From CAYSTL01 sp964516805 (GTDB lineage Archaea; Thermoplasmatota; Thermoplasmata; Halarchaeoplasmatales; Halarchaeoplasmataceae): a stretch of DNA of 64,000 bases. Location of the stretch: positions 7,227 through 71,226 of the forward strand of contig CAZEXI010000003.1 in the NCBI GenBank assembly GCA_964516805.1, given 5' to 3'. Below, in pieces: positions 8,811-19,008 of the stretch (position 1 is its first letter; every line of letters starts with the position of its first letter). The notes beneath the pieces were generated by a model. The model saw nothing but the letters and a program-made list of their open reading frames with translations. It had not been told where the DNA came from and did no database searches. The position numbers and the translations under genes are program-made.

Positions 8811-10436
8811 ATGACAAAAGAAGAAAATAAAAAATTTAAAGATTTAGAAGAAGAGATATTTGATAAATTTATGAAAAGGAATCCAGTGATGGCGACTCAT
8901 ATGGGGATACATGAGTATGATGATGTTTTACCAGATGTCACTAAACAGGCACATGAAGAAGATATGGAAATGATGGAGGACTGGTTTGAAAAACTAAAAA
9001 GTTTTGAAGATGAAGAGTTATCAGAAGATAATAAAATTGCAAAGGAATTGGGCTTACACATCCTTGATTTGATGTTATTTAGAATGAATGAATTAGAGCA
9101 TTGGAAAAAACAACCTTCTGTCCCAGGTACTATCGGCTCTTCAATACTCCTGCTTCTAAAAAGAGAATTTGCTCCATTAGAAGAAAGATTGAAAAGTATT
9201 AAGGGAAGGATCGAAGATATCCCGAGAATAGTTGAGGAAGAGAGAACTCGAATAGAAGATCCCGTAAAATTATGGGTAGATATGGCAATTGAATCTTCAG
9301 AAAGATTGCCAATGATGTTAAAATTAGTTCTTATGATCGCTAAGGAAAATGATCTTGATGAAAAAGAATTATCTGAACTAAGTAACGCAGTAGATGATGC
9401 AGATCAAGCTCTTGAAGAATATAAGGAATGGTTAAATGAAATCAGATTAAACGCTAAAGATGAATTTGCTATTGGAAAAGAAAAATTCGATGATCTTCTA
9501 GAAAAAAGAGAGATAGGTTATTCTGCAGATGAAATATATGATCTGGGTAAAGAACTTCTAGAAGAAGCTAGAAATGATATGGAAAAATACGCTTATCAAA
9601 TAGATCCTGATAAAACTACACAGGAAGTTGTAGATGAAGTGATGTCAGAAGTGCCTGAAAACTTCGAAGAAGCGATAACGTGGTATGAGGAAGGACTAGA
9701 GGATGCAAAGGAATTCGTTATCGAGGAGGACTTGGCAACGATACCAGACTTTGAGAGTATAGAAGTTATCAAGACCCCTGAATACATGAGACACATAATC
9801 CCCTTTGCTGCCTACATGCCCCCTGCAAAATTCGATAAGGTCCAAAAAGGAATGTATATGGTAACTCCACCTAATAATGAAAAAGATTTAGAAAATTACT
9901 CATACTGGGATGTGAGGAACACTACTGTTCATGAAGGATATCCTGGACATCATCTTCAAACTACTGCTGCGTGTAAAAATGATGATATTTTCCATCTATT
10001 TTCTCAGGCTGTAGAAACGATCGAAGGATGGGCCCATTATTGTGAAGAGATGATGAAAGACCATGGCTTCGATGACACACCAGAAGCAAGACTTGTTCAA
10101 ACAAGAGACGTGGTTTGGAGAGCTGCAAGAATAATCGTCGATATAGAATTGAGTAGAAATGAAATATCTTTCGACGAGGCTGTTCAATACTTAGAAGATA
10201 CAGTAGGCATGAAAAAAGAAGATGCAACTGCAGAGGTAAAAAGATATACACAGAATCCAGCATATCAGTTGAGTTATCTTCTTGGTAAAGTTATGATCAA
10301 AGAACTGAAAGATGATATAAGAAACCAGATGGGAGATGATTTTTCAGAGAAATTCTTTCATGATACTATCCTATACGCAGGAGGAGTACCGATTAAATAC
10401 CTAAGAAAGATATTTGAGAAAAAAATAAAAGAGTAA
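8811..10436 (+). CDS. DUF885 family putative metallohydrolase
   Basis: A 541-residue largely helical protein, near the family length of about 550-600. The hallmark HEGYPGHHLQ (about residue 378), which resembles a zinc-peptidase HExxxGH site, is followed by EGWAHYCEEM, a second conserved DUF885 block. Members are predicted metal-dependent peptidases; the substrate is unknown. No signal peptide is present, so it should be cytosolic. The start has GAGGGA seven bases upstream and a TATA-like box ATATAAATATAA near 8764. Confidence 0.85.
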   Translation: MTKEENKKFKDLEEEIFDKFMKRNPVMATHMGIHEYDDVLPDVTKQAHEEDMEMMEDWFEKLKSFEDEELSEDNKIAKELGLHILDLMLFRMNELEHWKKQPSVPGTIGSSILLLLKREFAPLEERLKSIKGRIEDIPRIVEEERTRIEDPVKLWVDMAIESSERLPMMLKLVLMIAKENDLDEKELSELSNAVDDADQALEEYKEWLNEIRLNAKDEFAIGKEKFDDLLEKREIGYSADEIYDLGKELLEEARNDMEKYAYQIDPDKTTQEVVDEVMSEVPENFEEAITWYEEGLEDAKEFVIEEDLATIPDFESIEVIKTPEYMRHIIPFAAYMPPAKFDKVQKGMYMVTPPNNEKDLENYSYWDVRNTTVHEGYPGHHLQTTAACKNDDIFHLFSQAVETIEGWAHYCEEMMKDHGFDDTPEARLVQTRDVVWRAARIIVDIELSRNEISFDEAVQYLEDTVGMKKEDATAEVKRYTQNPAYQLSYLLGKVMIKELKDDIRNQMGDDFSEKFFHDTILYAGGVPIKYLRKIFEKKIKE

Positions 10437-10447
10437 AAAACTCTTTT

Positions 10448-10969
10448 TTATTTATCTTTTAAAAGTTCTGTTGCAGTAACTAATGGTTTTAATTCTACAT
10501 CAATATCCTTCAATGATTCTTCTGCGCCTTCTTCTCTGTCAACTACCACTAGAACCTTCTCAACAATCGCTCCTGCATCTCTCAATACTTCAACAGTTTC
10601 TATCGAAGATCCCCCAGTTGTAGTCACGTCTTCAACAACTACTACTTTTTCTCCTTCTTCAAGGTCTCCCTCGATTCTACCACCAGTCCCGTGACCTTTC
10701 TTTTCTTTACGGATCATCAAAAATGGTATATCTGTTTCCAATGATAACGCAGAAGCCAATGGGACGGCCCCTAATTCCATTCCAGCAATTTTTGTGCCAT
10801 CAACTTCTTCAGCCATCCTTTCTACAATCTCTTTTAAAATCCCAGGATTAGTACTTGCCTTTTTGATATCTACATAATATTTACTCTTTTTACCAGATGT
10901 GAGTGTGAATTCTCCGTATTTTACTGCTCCGCATTCTTCTAATTTTTTCTTTAACATATATTTCACCAT
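10448..10969 (-). CDS. pyrE: Orotate phosphoribosyltransferase
   Basis: Adds orotate to PRPP to form OMP in pyrimidine synthesis. The 173-residue product has the N-terminal FTLTSGKKSKYYVDIK block, the flexible loop IRKEKKGHGTGG, and the PRPP-binding VVVVEDVTTTGGSS. The start overlaps the end of carS by about 7 bp, so the two genes are probably co-transcribed; a second in-frame ATG at 10957 is also possible. Confidence 0.94.
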   Translation of the reverse strand: MVKYMLKKKLEECGAVKYGEFTLTSGKKSKYYVDIKKASTNPGILKEIVERMAEEVDGTKIAGMELGAVPLASALSLETDIPFLMIRKEKKGHGTGGRIEGDLEEGEKVVVVEDVTTTGGSSIETVEVLRDAGAIVEKVLVVVDREEGAEESLKDIDVELKPLVTATELLKDK

Positions 10970-11505
10970 GGTTCTTTTTTCATGCCGATCTTATATCCTA
11001 TATAGTTCGTGCTTCTATGGAGTAATGGTATAGCTATTAAAATGATTATGGTCGCTATAAACCCATATCCTTCGATATAATTTTCAAACATCCATGAAGG
11101 AAAAAATAAGAATCCAAATAAAAATGCACCTAAAACAAAATCATACTGGTCAATTATTGGAGTCTTTTCACCTCTTTTCTTACCAGTCCTTCTTTTAAAA
11201 AAACTGCCTCCAATATCTCCAAATAAGGCTCCAAATGAAAGAGTTATGATCATAATATAACCGTTTATATTTGATGGATATATTTCCAGAAAAGGACTTA
11301 CAACGATTGTAAATAATATACCTATAAAACTAGCAGATATTGCACCGCCAAACAAACCCCTCCACGTTTTGCCATCTCCAAATATCCTTTTTCCACCTAT
11401 TCTTTTTCCAAAATCGATAGGTGTGCCTCCCCCAAACACGACTGCTAGAGAGTTAGCGGCCATAGGAGGAATAAATGCGAATATTGCTTCAACTATGGAT
11501 ATCAT
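10963..11505 (-). CDS. carS: CDP-2,3-bis-O-geranylgeranyl-sn-glycerol synthase
   Basis: Membrane enzyme that activates unsaturated archaeol phosphate with CTP to CDP-archaeol, the precursor for archaeal polar lipids. Visible motifs are FGGGTPIDFGKRIGGKRIFGDGKTWRG and GDIGGSFFKRRTGKKRGEKTP, read here in parts: GDGKTWRG near residue 47 and FKRRTGKKRGEK near residue 115. Five hydrophobic segments are present. The ATG at 11505 gives 180 residues as is usual; a longer start at 11625 would overlap the divergent DUF504 gene and add about 40 atypical residues. Confidence 0.9.
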   Translation of the reverse strand: MISIVEAIFAFIPPMAANSLAVVFGGGTPIDFGKRIGGKRIFGDGKTWRGLFGGAISASFIGILFTIVVSPFLEIYPSNINGYIMIITLSFGALFGDIGGSFFKRRTGKKRGEKTPIIDQYDFVLGAFLFGFLFFPSWMFENYIEGYGFIATIIILIAIPLLHRSTNYIGYKIGMKKEPW

Positions 11506-11602
11506 CAATTTATGTGAAAGAATATGTTTTATTATTAATTTACCTTTCAAAGGTCCTAGATTAACATAGTAAAAGATTTTTGTCATAAATGTAATTGATA
11601 AT

Positions 11603-11845
11603 ATGATGGAGACACCAAGAGACATACTAAATGAAATAAAATGGAGACATGAGCCCTCACTTTCTGAAACAGAAATATACTATGTCCACAGAGGTGCTGA
11701 AGGTGATTTCAGGATCATGGATGGTTCTGAAATAGAAGATTTAGGAAGATCATTTATAAAATGTGTTGAAGGTCATATACCTTATCATAGAATCTTTAAA
11801 ATAGTTCATAAAGGGGAAGTGGTTTTTTCTAGGGAGAGAAAATAA
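11603..11845 (+). CDS. DUF504 (UPF0248) family protein
   Basis: An 80-residue archaeal protein of the UPF0248/DUF504 family. It shows the conserved PRDILNEIKWR, YYVHRGAEGD and IPYHRIFKI blocks with GEVVFSR at the end. The fold is RNA-ligase-associated in some genomes, but the function is unknown. Two adjacent ATG codons (11603, 11606) are possible starts. It sits divergent to carS and converges with the translin gene 1 bp apart. Confidence 0.85.
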   Translation: MMETPRDILNEIKWRHEPSLSETEIYYVHRGAEGDFRIMDGSEIEDLGRSFIKCVEGHIPYHRIFKIVHKGEVVFSRERK

Positions 11846-11846
11846 T

Positions 11847-12485
11847 TTACTTGTTTTCTTCTATATTTTCCATCAGGTCGTCCATCTTATTCATTAACTT
11901 TTGGTTTTGGATAGAGTTGGTTAGATCTCCTCTTGTTTTTTCGACCAGATTTCTAGCTACATCCTGCTTATTTCTCAAAGGTACTATCGCCTTTGGATAG
12001 TCAAATTCAAGTATCATATCTTTTATTCTCTCCATCTTATCTAGAAGTTCTTTAGCCTCTTCGACATCTCCGTTATCCAATTTGTTCAAAACCATCCTTC
12101 TTAGTTCACCAACAACATCAGCTAAACCCAATAAGTAAGAAGAAGGCGTTATATCCAACTCCTCAGGGGGTTTGGGTTCCTTATCCTGTGAAACGGACCA
12201 TAATATATGTGCTTCTGCCAGTTCCTGAAAACCATTTCTCAAAAACCCAGAATGATACAACTCAACATGTCCCTCTACTATGCTTTTTACTTTAGCTACT
12301 TCTTTCAAAGCTTCCTGCATTGTATCTTGAGGATTTTCACCACGATGGATGCTTTGAATTATCTTTCTGGATAACCTTCGAACAGCTCTAGAGGACTTAT
12401 AAGCTAATTCTCTAACAGTATCTTTATCATCCAATTTATCATCTATATCATTAACTATTTCTTCCAATGTCTCTATTTGCTTCAT
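11847..12485 (-). CDS. Translin family protein
   Basis: Archaeal translin homologue, 212 residues, all-helical. Translins bind RNA or single-stranded DNA as octamers. The blocks RRLSRKIIQSIHRGE, ITPSSYLLGLADVVGELRR and YPKAIVPLRNKQDVAR plus VEKTRGDL at the end match archaeal translins. These genes are often mis-named haloacid dehalogenase in databases. The start overlaps the purD stop by 4 bp (ATGA), so they are coupled. Confidence 0.85.
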   Translation of the reverse strand: MKQIETLEEIVNDIDDKLDDKDTVRELAYKSSRAVRRLSRKIIQSIHRGENPQDTMQEALKEVAKVKSIVEGHVELYHSGFLRNGFQELAEAHILWSVSQDKEPKPPEELDITPSSYLLGLADVVGELRRMVLNKLDNGDVEEAKELLDKMERIKDMILEFDYPKAIVPLRNKQDVARNLVEKTRGDLTNSIQNQKLMNKMDDLMENIEENK

Positions 12486-13816
12486 CTGTTGTCTCCCCTT
12501 ATCTTTTTCATGTTTTCTATTTTTCTTTGTATGCTCTCTGGTTTGCCTATATCGTGTCTCATCTGTATCTTATCACTCTTAACATGAGATAAAGCTCTCT
12601 CGCTTACTTTTTCAGCTTCATCCATATCTTCAGAATAACCAACAACAGCTAGTGCACGAGAGGTTGTAGTGTAAATTTTCCCATCTTTTTCATCTACTGA
12701 TGCATAGAACAACTGAGCACCTTCATCTTGTATAGCTTCCTCGTCAACTTCAACCAAATGACCTCCGTCAGGATCAACGCCATATCCTTCTGGAACTACA
12801 TATTTACAGACACTAGCCTTATTCTGGAAGGACATATCTATCTCAGATATGTCTCCATCAGCAATCTTTTCACATAATTCTACATAATTTGTTTCCAACA
12901 ACGGAAGCACATTCATAGCCTCTGGATCTCCCCATCTACAATTATATTCGATGATCTTTGGACCTTTTTTTGTCAGCATAAATTGACCGTATAGAACCCC
13001 TTTATAGGGTCTTCCATCTTCTTTAAGCGCTTCAAGGGTTTCCTTCATTATATTTACGCTTTCTTCATAGATATTATTATCAAGGAAGGGTAAAAGACCA
13101 TCAGATTGAGAATAAGATCCCATACCTCCTGTATTAGGTCCCTCATCTCCTTCAAATAATCTTTTGTGATCTTGAACCAAAGGCATAGGTATCAAACTAT
13201 TCCCATCAGTAAAAGCCTGAAGTGTGAATTCTTCACCGACCAATTTTTCTTCTAATACTAATCTAGGTTTACCACCAATCTCTTCTTCTAAAACTTTTCT
13301 ACAATAATCTATTACCTCTTTTTTGCTGTTTAGATGTTCACCCATAACCTTGACTCCTTTTCCACCTGTCAATCCAACAGGTTTAACGGCTAAGTCACCT
13401 TCGTAATGAGTCAAGAAATCTTCAATCTCCTCGATATTATCAAAAGTATGATATTCTACTCTCCCAGGTAATTCGTATTCTGCCATCAGATCCCTCATAA
13501 ATTTTTTAGAAGTTTCGATCTTTGCAGCTTCCTTAGAAGGACTAGCGCATTTTATACCTTCATCTTCTAACGCATTTACGATACCTTTCCCGAGAGGTGC
13601 CTCAGGACCGATAACTGCTAATTCTATATCTTTATTAACAGCCCAATCCAAGATCGCTTCTATATTGCTTCCACTTTCTAATAAATACTCATCTGCTAAG
13701 CTAGCTATACCTGGATTCTTGTTTCCCATGGCGGCATAAATTTCTGCCCCATCATCTGATAATTTCTTCACTATTACGTGCTCTCTTGCTCCTCCTCCGA
13801 CGGTGAGTACTTTCAT
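12482..13816 (-). CDS. purD: Phosphoribosylamine-glycine ligase
   Basis: ATP-grasp enzyme that joins glycine to phosphoribosylamine in purine synthesis. The 444 residues carry the N-terminal domain start VLTVGGGAREH, the ATP-grasp glycine loop PVGLTGGKGVKV, the NTGGMGSYS substrate loop, and the Mg-binding EYNCRWGDPEAMNVLP. It is the first gene of a two-gene operon with translin. Length and motifs are complete. Confidence 0.95.
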   Translation of the reverse strand: MKVLTVGGGAREHVIVKKLSDDGAEIYAAMGNKNPGIASLADEYLLESGSNIEAILDWAVNKDIELAVIGPEAPLGKGIVNALEDEGIKCASPSKEAAKIETSKKFMRDLMAEYELPGRVEYHTFDNIEEIEDFLTHYEGDLAVKPVGLTGGKGVKVMGEHLNSKKEVIDYCRKVLEEEIGGKPRLVLEEKLVGEEFTLQAFTDGNSLIPMPLVQDHKRLFEGDEGPNTGGMGSYSQSDGLLPFLDNNIYEESVNIMKETLEALKEDGRPYKGVLYGQFMLTKKGPKIIEYNCRWGDPEAMNVLPLLETNYVELCEKIADGDISEIDMSFQNKASVCKYVVPEGYGVDPDGGHLVEVDEEAIQDEGAQLFYASVDEKDGKIYTTTSRALAVVGYSEDMDEAEKVSERALSHVKSDKIQMRHDIGKPESIQRKIENMKKIRGDNR

Positions 13817-13885
13817 GTTATCGTTTTTCCTAAAAAGAACGGTGAAATATAAGGTTTAGTTTATTATGAAATAAGTAGCTTATTT

Positions 13886-14485
13886 CTATTTCTTCTTTAT
13901 ATAATTATCTTTTTTCTTAGATAATTTTATACAATCTTTACCTACATCAGTTATATCTCCCGATTCAATGTAGATATTCTCTCTGTTCACATCAATATGG
14001 GTTGCTATAGGTCCTTCCTCTAAAGGACTGGTCGGAAGCGTGATACTCATATCATCAAAAGACATCATCGGTACGGTATAAGCTTCTATTTGTTCATCTT
14101 CATCCATGGTTCTCATTACTTTAGATTCTACTCTAATATATTCCAAATCACCTTCTTTATCTTTCTCTGCTTCCCTAACTATACCCATTTCTGTACCCTC
14201 TGAATCCAAAACTTTTGCTCCAACTAGATTTTTAGCGGGGCTAATCCAAAGATGTATAGAATCAGGGGTGATTTTATCAACATATTTTAAGTTGACTCTA
14301 AGATATTCACCAAAGAATCCTTTATGGATTATTAATTTTGTAGGATTTAAAGTAGTCTGATTGATTTCAATATCACTCACATGTCCAAAAACTTCTCCAT
14401 CAGCATCATAGACTTTAGTACCTTTAATACTGTTAAAGGTGGTTCTACCATCTTTGACTTCATTTTCTTTTTCATTCATCCCCAA
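13886..14485 (-). CDS. Protein with two PRC-barrel domains
   Basis: A 199-residue cytosolic protein. Residues about 15-80 (IKGTKVYDADGEVFGHVSDI) and 85-150 (LVGAKVLDSEGTEMGIVREA) each look like a PRC-barrel, the small beta fold found in RimM and photosynthetic reaction centre H. Archaeal PRC-barrel proteins have been linked to cell division in some lineages; that role is not shown here. It lies between purD and the surface protein on the same strand. Confidence 0.75.
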   Translation of the reverse strand: MGMNEKENEVKDGRTTFNSIKGTKVYDADGEVFGHVSDIEINQTTLNPTKLIIHKGFFGEYLRVNLKYVDKITPDSIHLWISPAKNLVGAKVLDSEGTEMGIVREAEKDKEGDLEYIRVESKVMRTMDEDEQIEAYTVPMMSFDDMSITLPTSPLEEGPIATHIDVNRENIYIESGDITDVGKDCIKLSKKKDNYIKKK

Positions 14486-14515
14486 TCACAATTGGGATAT
14501 CCACTTTCAATTACT

Positions 14516-17020
14516 TTATCTTTGTCCTTGAATTAAAGGGTCAATAACAAAAATCTTTGCAACGACCAAAATTATGATAATAACCAATAATGGAATCATA
14601 AACCAATTTGATTCATAAAAATTACCTTTTGGCCCACCTACTTCTCCCTGAAAACTTGGTTCTCCATCAACTTCCTTTGATAGTTCACCTTCACCTATTT
14701 CATTAAATGCTGAGACTCGATAATAATAAGTGTTATAATTTGTTAAATTTTTATCGATATATATTTCATTATCAGTCAGTGTTGCAATAAGTTTTCCCCT
14801 GCCATTGCTTGTTGATCTATATACATTATAACCTAAGATCATCTTTCCTCCTGTATCTTCAGGAGGGTCCCACTCTATGGTGATCTGATTATCGCCCTCT
14901 ACCATCGATATATCGGTTGGTGCACTAGGTTTTAAAAATTTAGGACCTATAATCACGCTTTTCTCTTCTGATCTACTACCTTCTCCAGCACTATTTTTAC
15001 CACTTATCTGATAATAATAAGTAACATTACGTTCTATATTTTTATCTTCATATGTGTAAGTAATTCCAGAAACATTATCTATAATCACTTTTTCATCTGA
15101 TCTTTTACCTCTGTAAATAAAGTATTTTGTTACATCTATATTCTCAGAAGGAGGATCCCATCTCAAAATGTTACTATCCTTGTTATCAAACTCTGCTGTG
15201 AAATCCTGAGGTATTCCAGGTGGGGATGTTTCTTCTTTAGGTGCTCCTGAAAGAGTGTCTGTTTTATTGCTCTGTCCGACAGAGTTGAGAGCTGTTACAT
15301 AGTAGAAATAAGTTACGTTATTCTCTACTTCATCATCAAAATAAGACGTTTTTAATTCCCTCAAATTCTTATATAAACTAATATTTCCTGTACTTGTTCC
15401 TTTGTATATTTTATAGCCAGTTAATGGTGACCCACCAGTATCTTCAGGGGTATCCCAATTTAATATCATAAATTTATCACCTTCTTCGATCTCAAAATTT
15501 CTAGGGCTAGAAGGTGGCCTAACTTCTGAGGAGCTTTTTATAGGCGTCATTAGAGGATAATTGTCTATGTTATTTTCCCGAAAAACAAAGTATAAGGAAT
15601 CCCCGATTCCATCGCTTCCTTCTTCATCTTGATCAATACCACTTTTTTTATCCGAACCGTTATAATCAGACCAATAATTACCTCCTACAGGATATCCATT
15701 ATCCCAAAAATTCTTTTTTGTAGCCTTAGCCTGATTATCATTATTTATGAAATTATTATTATAAATAAGGTTCTTTCTTGATTCACTAATATCTATACCA
15801 ATGCTATTTCTGCTTATATTGTTGTATCTAAAGGTATTAGAGTTTGATTTAAAAATTGTTATGCCCACCCATTCATTTGAAAATATTGTGTTATTATTTA
15901 ATTTGTTATTTATTGATGAGGATATGTATATACCATAACGGCCATTTGCTGAGATTGTGTTGTTGTTTATATAGTTTCTATCCGAAGATAATGTGAAGGA
16001 TGCTCCTGTGAATTCAGAAGATATTATCGTGTTATTTGTAAAAATATTATTTCCTGCTGAAGAGGTATACAGCCCGTACTCACCTCCCGATATTTCGTTA
16101 CTATCCACTTCACTTCTATTATTTTCTAGAAGAAAAATACCATAATCTGAACTTTGAATTCTATTATCTTTTATTAACATACCATCACAATGAGAACTTA
16201 TGATGCCTGCCTTACTTCTTATAATTTCGTTATTTATAATTTCATTATTACGTGTATGAAATGTATTAATAGAATATTTTGTATTTAAATTGATAACATT
16301 ATTTCTTATTATGTTTTTTCTACTATTTCCCTCAACATATATCCCGTCGTCCTGATTAGTTGAAACTGTATTATCTTCAACAAGAACACCATTAGATTCG
16401 GTTATATGGATACCATCATCGTAATTGCTTAAAGCCTCATTATCTCTAACAATCATATTTGTTGTTATTTGAAGGTCGATTCCATCTCCATCATTACTAA
16501 AAGCTGTATTATTTACTATCACACCATTGGAAGCATTATATACTGCTATCCCCTCTCCAGCTAGAAATGGATTGCTGAGCCAAATAGCATTGTATACTGT
16601 ACAATTCCTAATCATAAAATGTAAATCTGTATTACTGATCATGATGGCATTTCCTGCCCCATTAGCGTTGATATCATAATTTTCTATTATGAAAGGATTT
16701 TTTTCAGTACCATTACCTGCCCACCCTTCACTTTCTGCTTTGGTAAAGAAGTCATCATTACCAATTACAGTTATAGGAGTGTGTTTAACCAATTCAGAAG
16801 ATTCCTTCAATGATCTTTCTAAAGATTTTGCTTCATTATCGTCATTATATATTGTTTGATCGATCTCTTCTGCTCCTGATGCATCATCATTCATTATTCT
16901 AGGTGCGGCATTATTATCTGATGAATCAGATATGCCAAATACCTGAACTGACATTAGGCTTAATATATAAAATAAGATAAAAATTGATATCATTGATTTC
17001 TTAATTAGCTTATAATTCAT
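14516..17020 (-). CDS. Large surface protein: NosD-like beta-helix and three fibronectin type III domains
   Basis: An 834-residue exported protein. Residues 1-30 form a signal peptide. Residues about 90-500 are a right-handed parallel beta-helix with many NN.I repeats, ending in a NosD-like GGNYWSDYNG and GDSLYF block. Three fibronectin type III domains follow (about 500-590, 595-690, 695-785), each with PEDTGG or PPSENID and a YYY strand. One transmembrane helix near 808-828 ends in a short basic tail inside. It is likely an anchored adhesin or carbohydrate-binding surface protein. Partner and ligand are unknown. Confidence 0.85.
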   Translation of the reverse strand: MNYKLIKKSMISIFILFYILSLMSVQVFGISDSSDNNAAPRIMNDDASGAEEIDQTIYNDDNEAKSLERSLKESSELVKHTPITVIGNDDFFTKAESEGWAGNGTEKNPFIIENYDINANGAGNAIMISNTDLHFMIRNCTVYNAIWLSNPFLAGEGIAVYNASNGVIVNNTAFSNDGDGIDLQITTNMIVRDNEALSNYDDGIHITESNGVLVEDNTVSTNQDDGIYVEGNSRKNIIRNNVINLNTKYSINTFHTRNNEIINNEIIRSKAGIISSHCDGMLIKDNRIQSSDYGIFLLENNRSEVDSNEISGGEYGLYTSSAGNNIFTNNTIISSEFTGASFTLSSDRNYINNNTISANGRYGIYISSSINNKLNNNTIFSNEWVGITIFKSNSNTFRYNNISRNSIGIDISESRKNLIYNNNFINNDNQAKATKKNFWDNGYPVGGNYWSDYNGSDKKSGIDQDEEGSDGIGDSLYFVFRENNIDNYPLMTPIKSSSEVRPPSSPRNFEIEEGDKFMILNWDTPEDTGGSPLTGYKIYKGTSTGNISLYKNLRELKTSYFDDEVENNVTYFYYVTALNSVGQSNKTDTLSGAPKEETSPPGIPQDFTAEFDNKDSNILRWDPPSENIDVTKYFIYRGKRSDEKVIIDNVSGITYTYEDKNIERNVTYYYQISGKNSAGEGSRSEEKSVIIGPKFLKPSAPTDISMVEGDNQITIEWDPPEDTGGKMILGYNVYRSTSNGRGKLIATLTDNEIYIDKNLTNYNTYYYRVSAFNEIGEGELSKEVDGEPSFQGEVGGPKGNFYESNWFMIPLLVIIIILVVAKIFVIDPLIQGQR

Positions 17021-17088
17021 CTAACAAAACACCTCTAAATTTTTTTTATATCACATATCTCTCTTAAATTAAAAGAAACATGTTTTAG

Positions 17089-17098
17089 ATATATAAAC
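17089..17098 (+). promoter_or_regulatory. TATA-like box for srp54
   Basis: ATATATAAAC lies about 70 bp before the srp54 ATG at 17165. A second TATA-like stretch (TATATACC) is at about 17106. Which is used cannot be decided from sequence. Confidence 0.4.
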
Positions 17099-17164
17099 TT
17101 ACACCTATATACCACGATTTTCACCAAAATATTAATAATAGTGGGCATTCAATTCTGTTTTAAC

Positions 17165-18499
17165 ATGGCATTAGAAAAACTAAAGGACGGTTTAAGAACA
17201 GCAGTCAAAAAAGTTACAAACGCTAGTCACATCGATAAAAATCTTGTAAACGATGTGGTTAAAGATATTCAAAGGGCCATGATAGAAGCTGATATGAATG
17301 TAGAACTCGCCCTTGATTTGACAGAAAAATTAAAAGAAAGAGCTTTGACAGAAAAACCACCTGCAGGTATGAGTTCACGCGAACACGTTATCAGAATTAT
17401 TCATGAAGAATTTGTTAATATTCTTGGTAAGGGTGTAGAATTAGAATTAAAACCTCAAACAATAATGATGGTTGGTTTATATGGGATGGGTAAGACTACA
17501 ACATGTGGTAAATTAGCAGCTTACTTTCAAAAAAGAGGATTGAATACAGCTTTGATAGCTGGAGATACACATAGACCTGCAGCTTACGACCAGTTAGAGC
17601 AGGTAGCTGACGAGGCAGGCGTTCCTGTTTATGGATCGCCAGATGCAGAAAAGGCCCCTAAAGTTGTTAGAGAAGGCCTTAAAAAATTCGAAGACTATGA
17701 TATCGTCATTATAGACACAGCTGGTAGACATTCTTTGGAAGATGATCTTATCACCGAAATCAAACGTATTGAAAAAATAGCTGATCCAGATGAGGTGATC
17801 CTGACAATTGATGCATCTATAGGACAGCAAGCTGGCCCTCAGGCAAGAGCCTTCCATGATGCTGTTGGTGTTACAAAGACAATAATAACAAAGATGGACG
17901 GAAGTGCTAAAGGAGGAGGTGCTCTTAGTGCTGTATCAGAAACTGGTGCTCCAGTAGCATTTATTGGTAATGGAGAACGTATCAAAGATTTAGAAAAATT
18001 TGATCCTAAAGGTTTTACTTCAAGATTACTTGGAATGGGTGACATAAAAAGTCTTTTAGAAAAGGCAGAACAGGTAATAGATGAAGACCAAGCTGAAGAA
18101 ACTGCTAAAAAGATGCTGTCTGGTGATTTCAATCTAAAAGACATGTATGAACAGATGGAAATGCTTTCAGGTGTTGGTCCACTTCAAAAAATCATGGATA
18201 TGCTTCCAGTAGGTCCAAAAAATGTCTCCAAAGATGAGATCTTATCTACTCAAGATAAACTCGATAATTTCAAGATAATAATGGACAGTATGACTGAGAA
18301 TGAAATGGAAAATCCAAGCTTGATAAAAGGAGATAGGATAAAGAGGATCGCTAGAGGCAGTGGTAAACATCCCAAAGAAGTTAGAGAATTACTTTCACAT
18401 TATAAAAAGACAAAAAGAGGGATAAAAGGATTCACTGGTAATCGAAAGATGCGAAAGCAACTGATGAAACAGTTAGAATCCGGTAATGTTAATTTCTAA
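17165..18499 (+). CDS. srp54: Signal recognition particle protein SRP54
   Basis: GTPase of the signal recognition particle, which brings ribosomes with signal peptides to the membrane. N domain residues 1-90, G domain with GLYGMGKTTTCGKLA, the DTAGRH box, TKMDGSAKGGGAL, and an M domain from about 300 containing the GRGSG-like IARGSGKHPKEV. The 444-residue length is normal. The ATG at 17165 was chosen since MALEKLKDGL is the common N-terminus; a GTG at 17141 would add eight residues. Confidence 0.96.
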   Translation: MALEKLKDGLRTAVKKVTNASHIDKNLVNDVVKDIQRAMIEADMNVELALDLTEKLKERALTEKPPAGMSSREHVIRIIHEEFVNILGKGVELELKPQTIMMVGLYGMGKTTTCGKLAAYFQKRGLNTALIAGDTHRPAAYDQLEQVADEAGVPVYGSPDAEKAPKVVREGLKKFEDYDIVIIDTAGRHSLEDDLITEIKRIEKIADPDEVILTIDASIGQQAGPQARAFHDAVGVTKTIITKMDGSAKGGGALSAVSETGAPVAFIGNGERIKDLEKFDPKGFTSRLLGMGDIKSLLEKAEQVIDEDQAEETAKKMLSGDFNLKDMYEQMEMLSGVGPLQKIMDMLPVGPKNVSKDEILSTQDKLDNFKIIMDSMTENEMENPSLIKGDRIKRIARGSGKHPKEVRELLSHYKKTKRGIKGFTGNRKMRKQLMKQLESGNVNF

Positions 18500-18517
18500 A
18501 TCCTTACTTACTCTTTT

Positions 18518-18904
18518 TTAAAAAGCAGCTATCGCGTCTATTTCAATCAAAGCTCCTAAACCAATATCTGAAACCTCAACCGCTGCCCTTGCAGGTTCTG
18601 AGTCTTTGAAGTATTCTTCATATACTTCGTTCATATCTTCAAAATCATCCAAATTTTTTAGATATATATGAACTTTCACCAGATCATCTAATGATGCACC
18701 ACTTTCTTTAGCTATCGCTTTAATATTGTTTAACGTCTGTTTAGTTGCTTTCTTAATATTTTCCTCGACTAATTCTCCACTTTCTGGATTTATCGGAAGT
18801 TGACCTGAGATAAAAACTAATTCATCAAAATCAGAAATCTTCATTGCCTGACTGTATGGACCCACAGGTTGTGGAGCTTTACTACAGTATATTTTTTCCT
18901 TCAT
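18518..18904 (-). CDS. RidA family enamine/imine deaminase
   Basis: RidA proteins hydrolyse reactive enamines and imines made by PLP enzymes. The 128-residue product contains APQPVGPYSQA, FISGQLPINPESGE, KVHIYLKNLDDF and the C-terminal arginine region EPARAAVEVSDI with the catalytic Arg. The ATG at 18904 has GGTG upstream (GGTGTATAAG) and matches the family start; an in-frame start at 18988 adds an untypical extension. Divergent from the VWA gene. Confidence 0.9.
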   Translation of the reverse strand: MKEKIYCSKAPQPVGPYSQAMKISDFDELVFISGQLPINPESGELVEENIKKATKQTLNNIKAIAKESGASLDDLVKVHIYLKNLDDFEDMNEVYEEYFKDSEPARAAVEVSDIGLGALIEIDAIAAF

Positions 18905-19008
18905 CTTATACACCTTTGAGGGTATTATACAGGTAAAGATTAAATTTTTGCATTTTGTTTTCCGTAATATATATTTAATAAATACCAATTGGTCTTCTCA
19001 GATTAATC

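Noticed and set aside
11847..12485. Haloacid dehalogenase annotation
   Set aside because: The motifs are those of translin; there is no DxDxT nucleophile motif.
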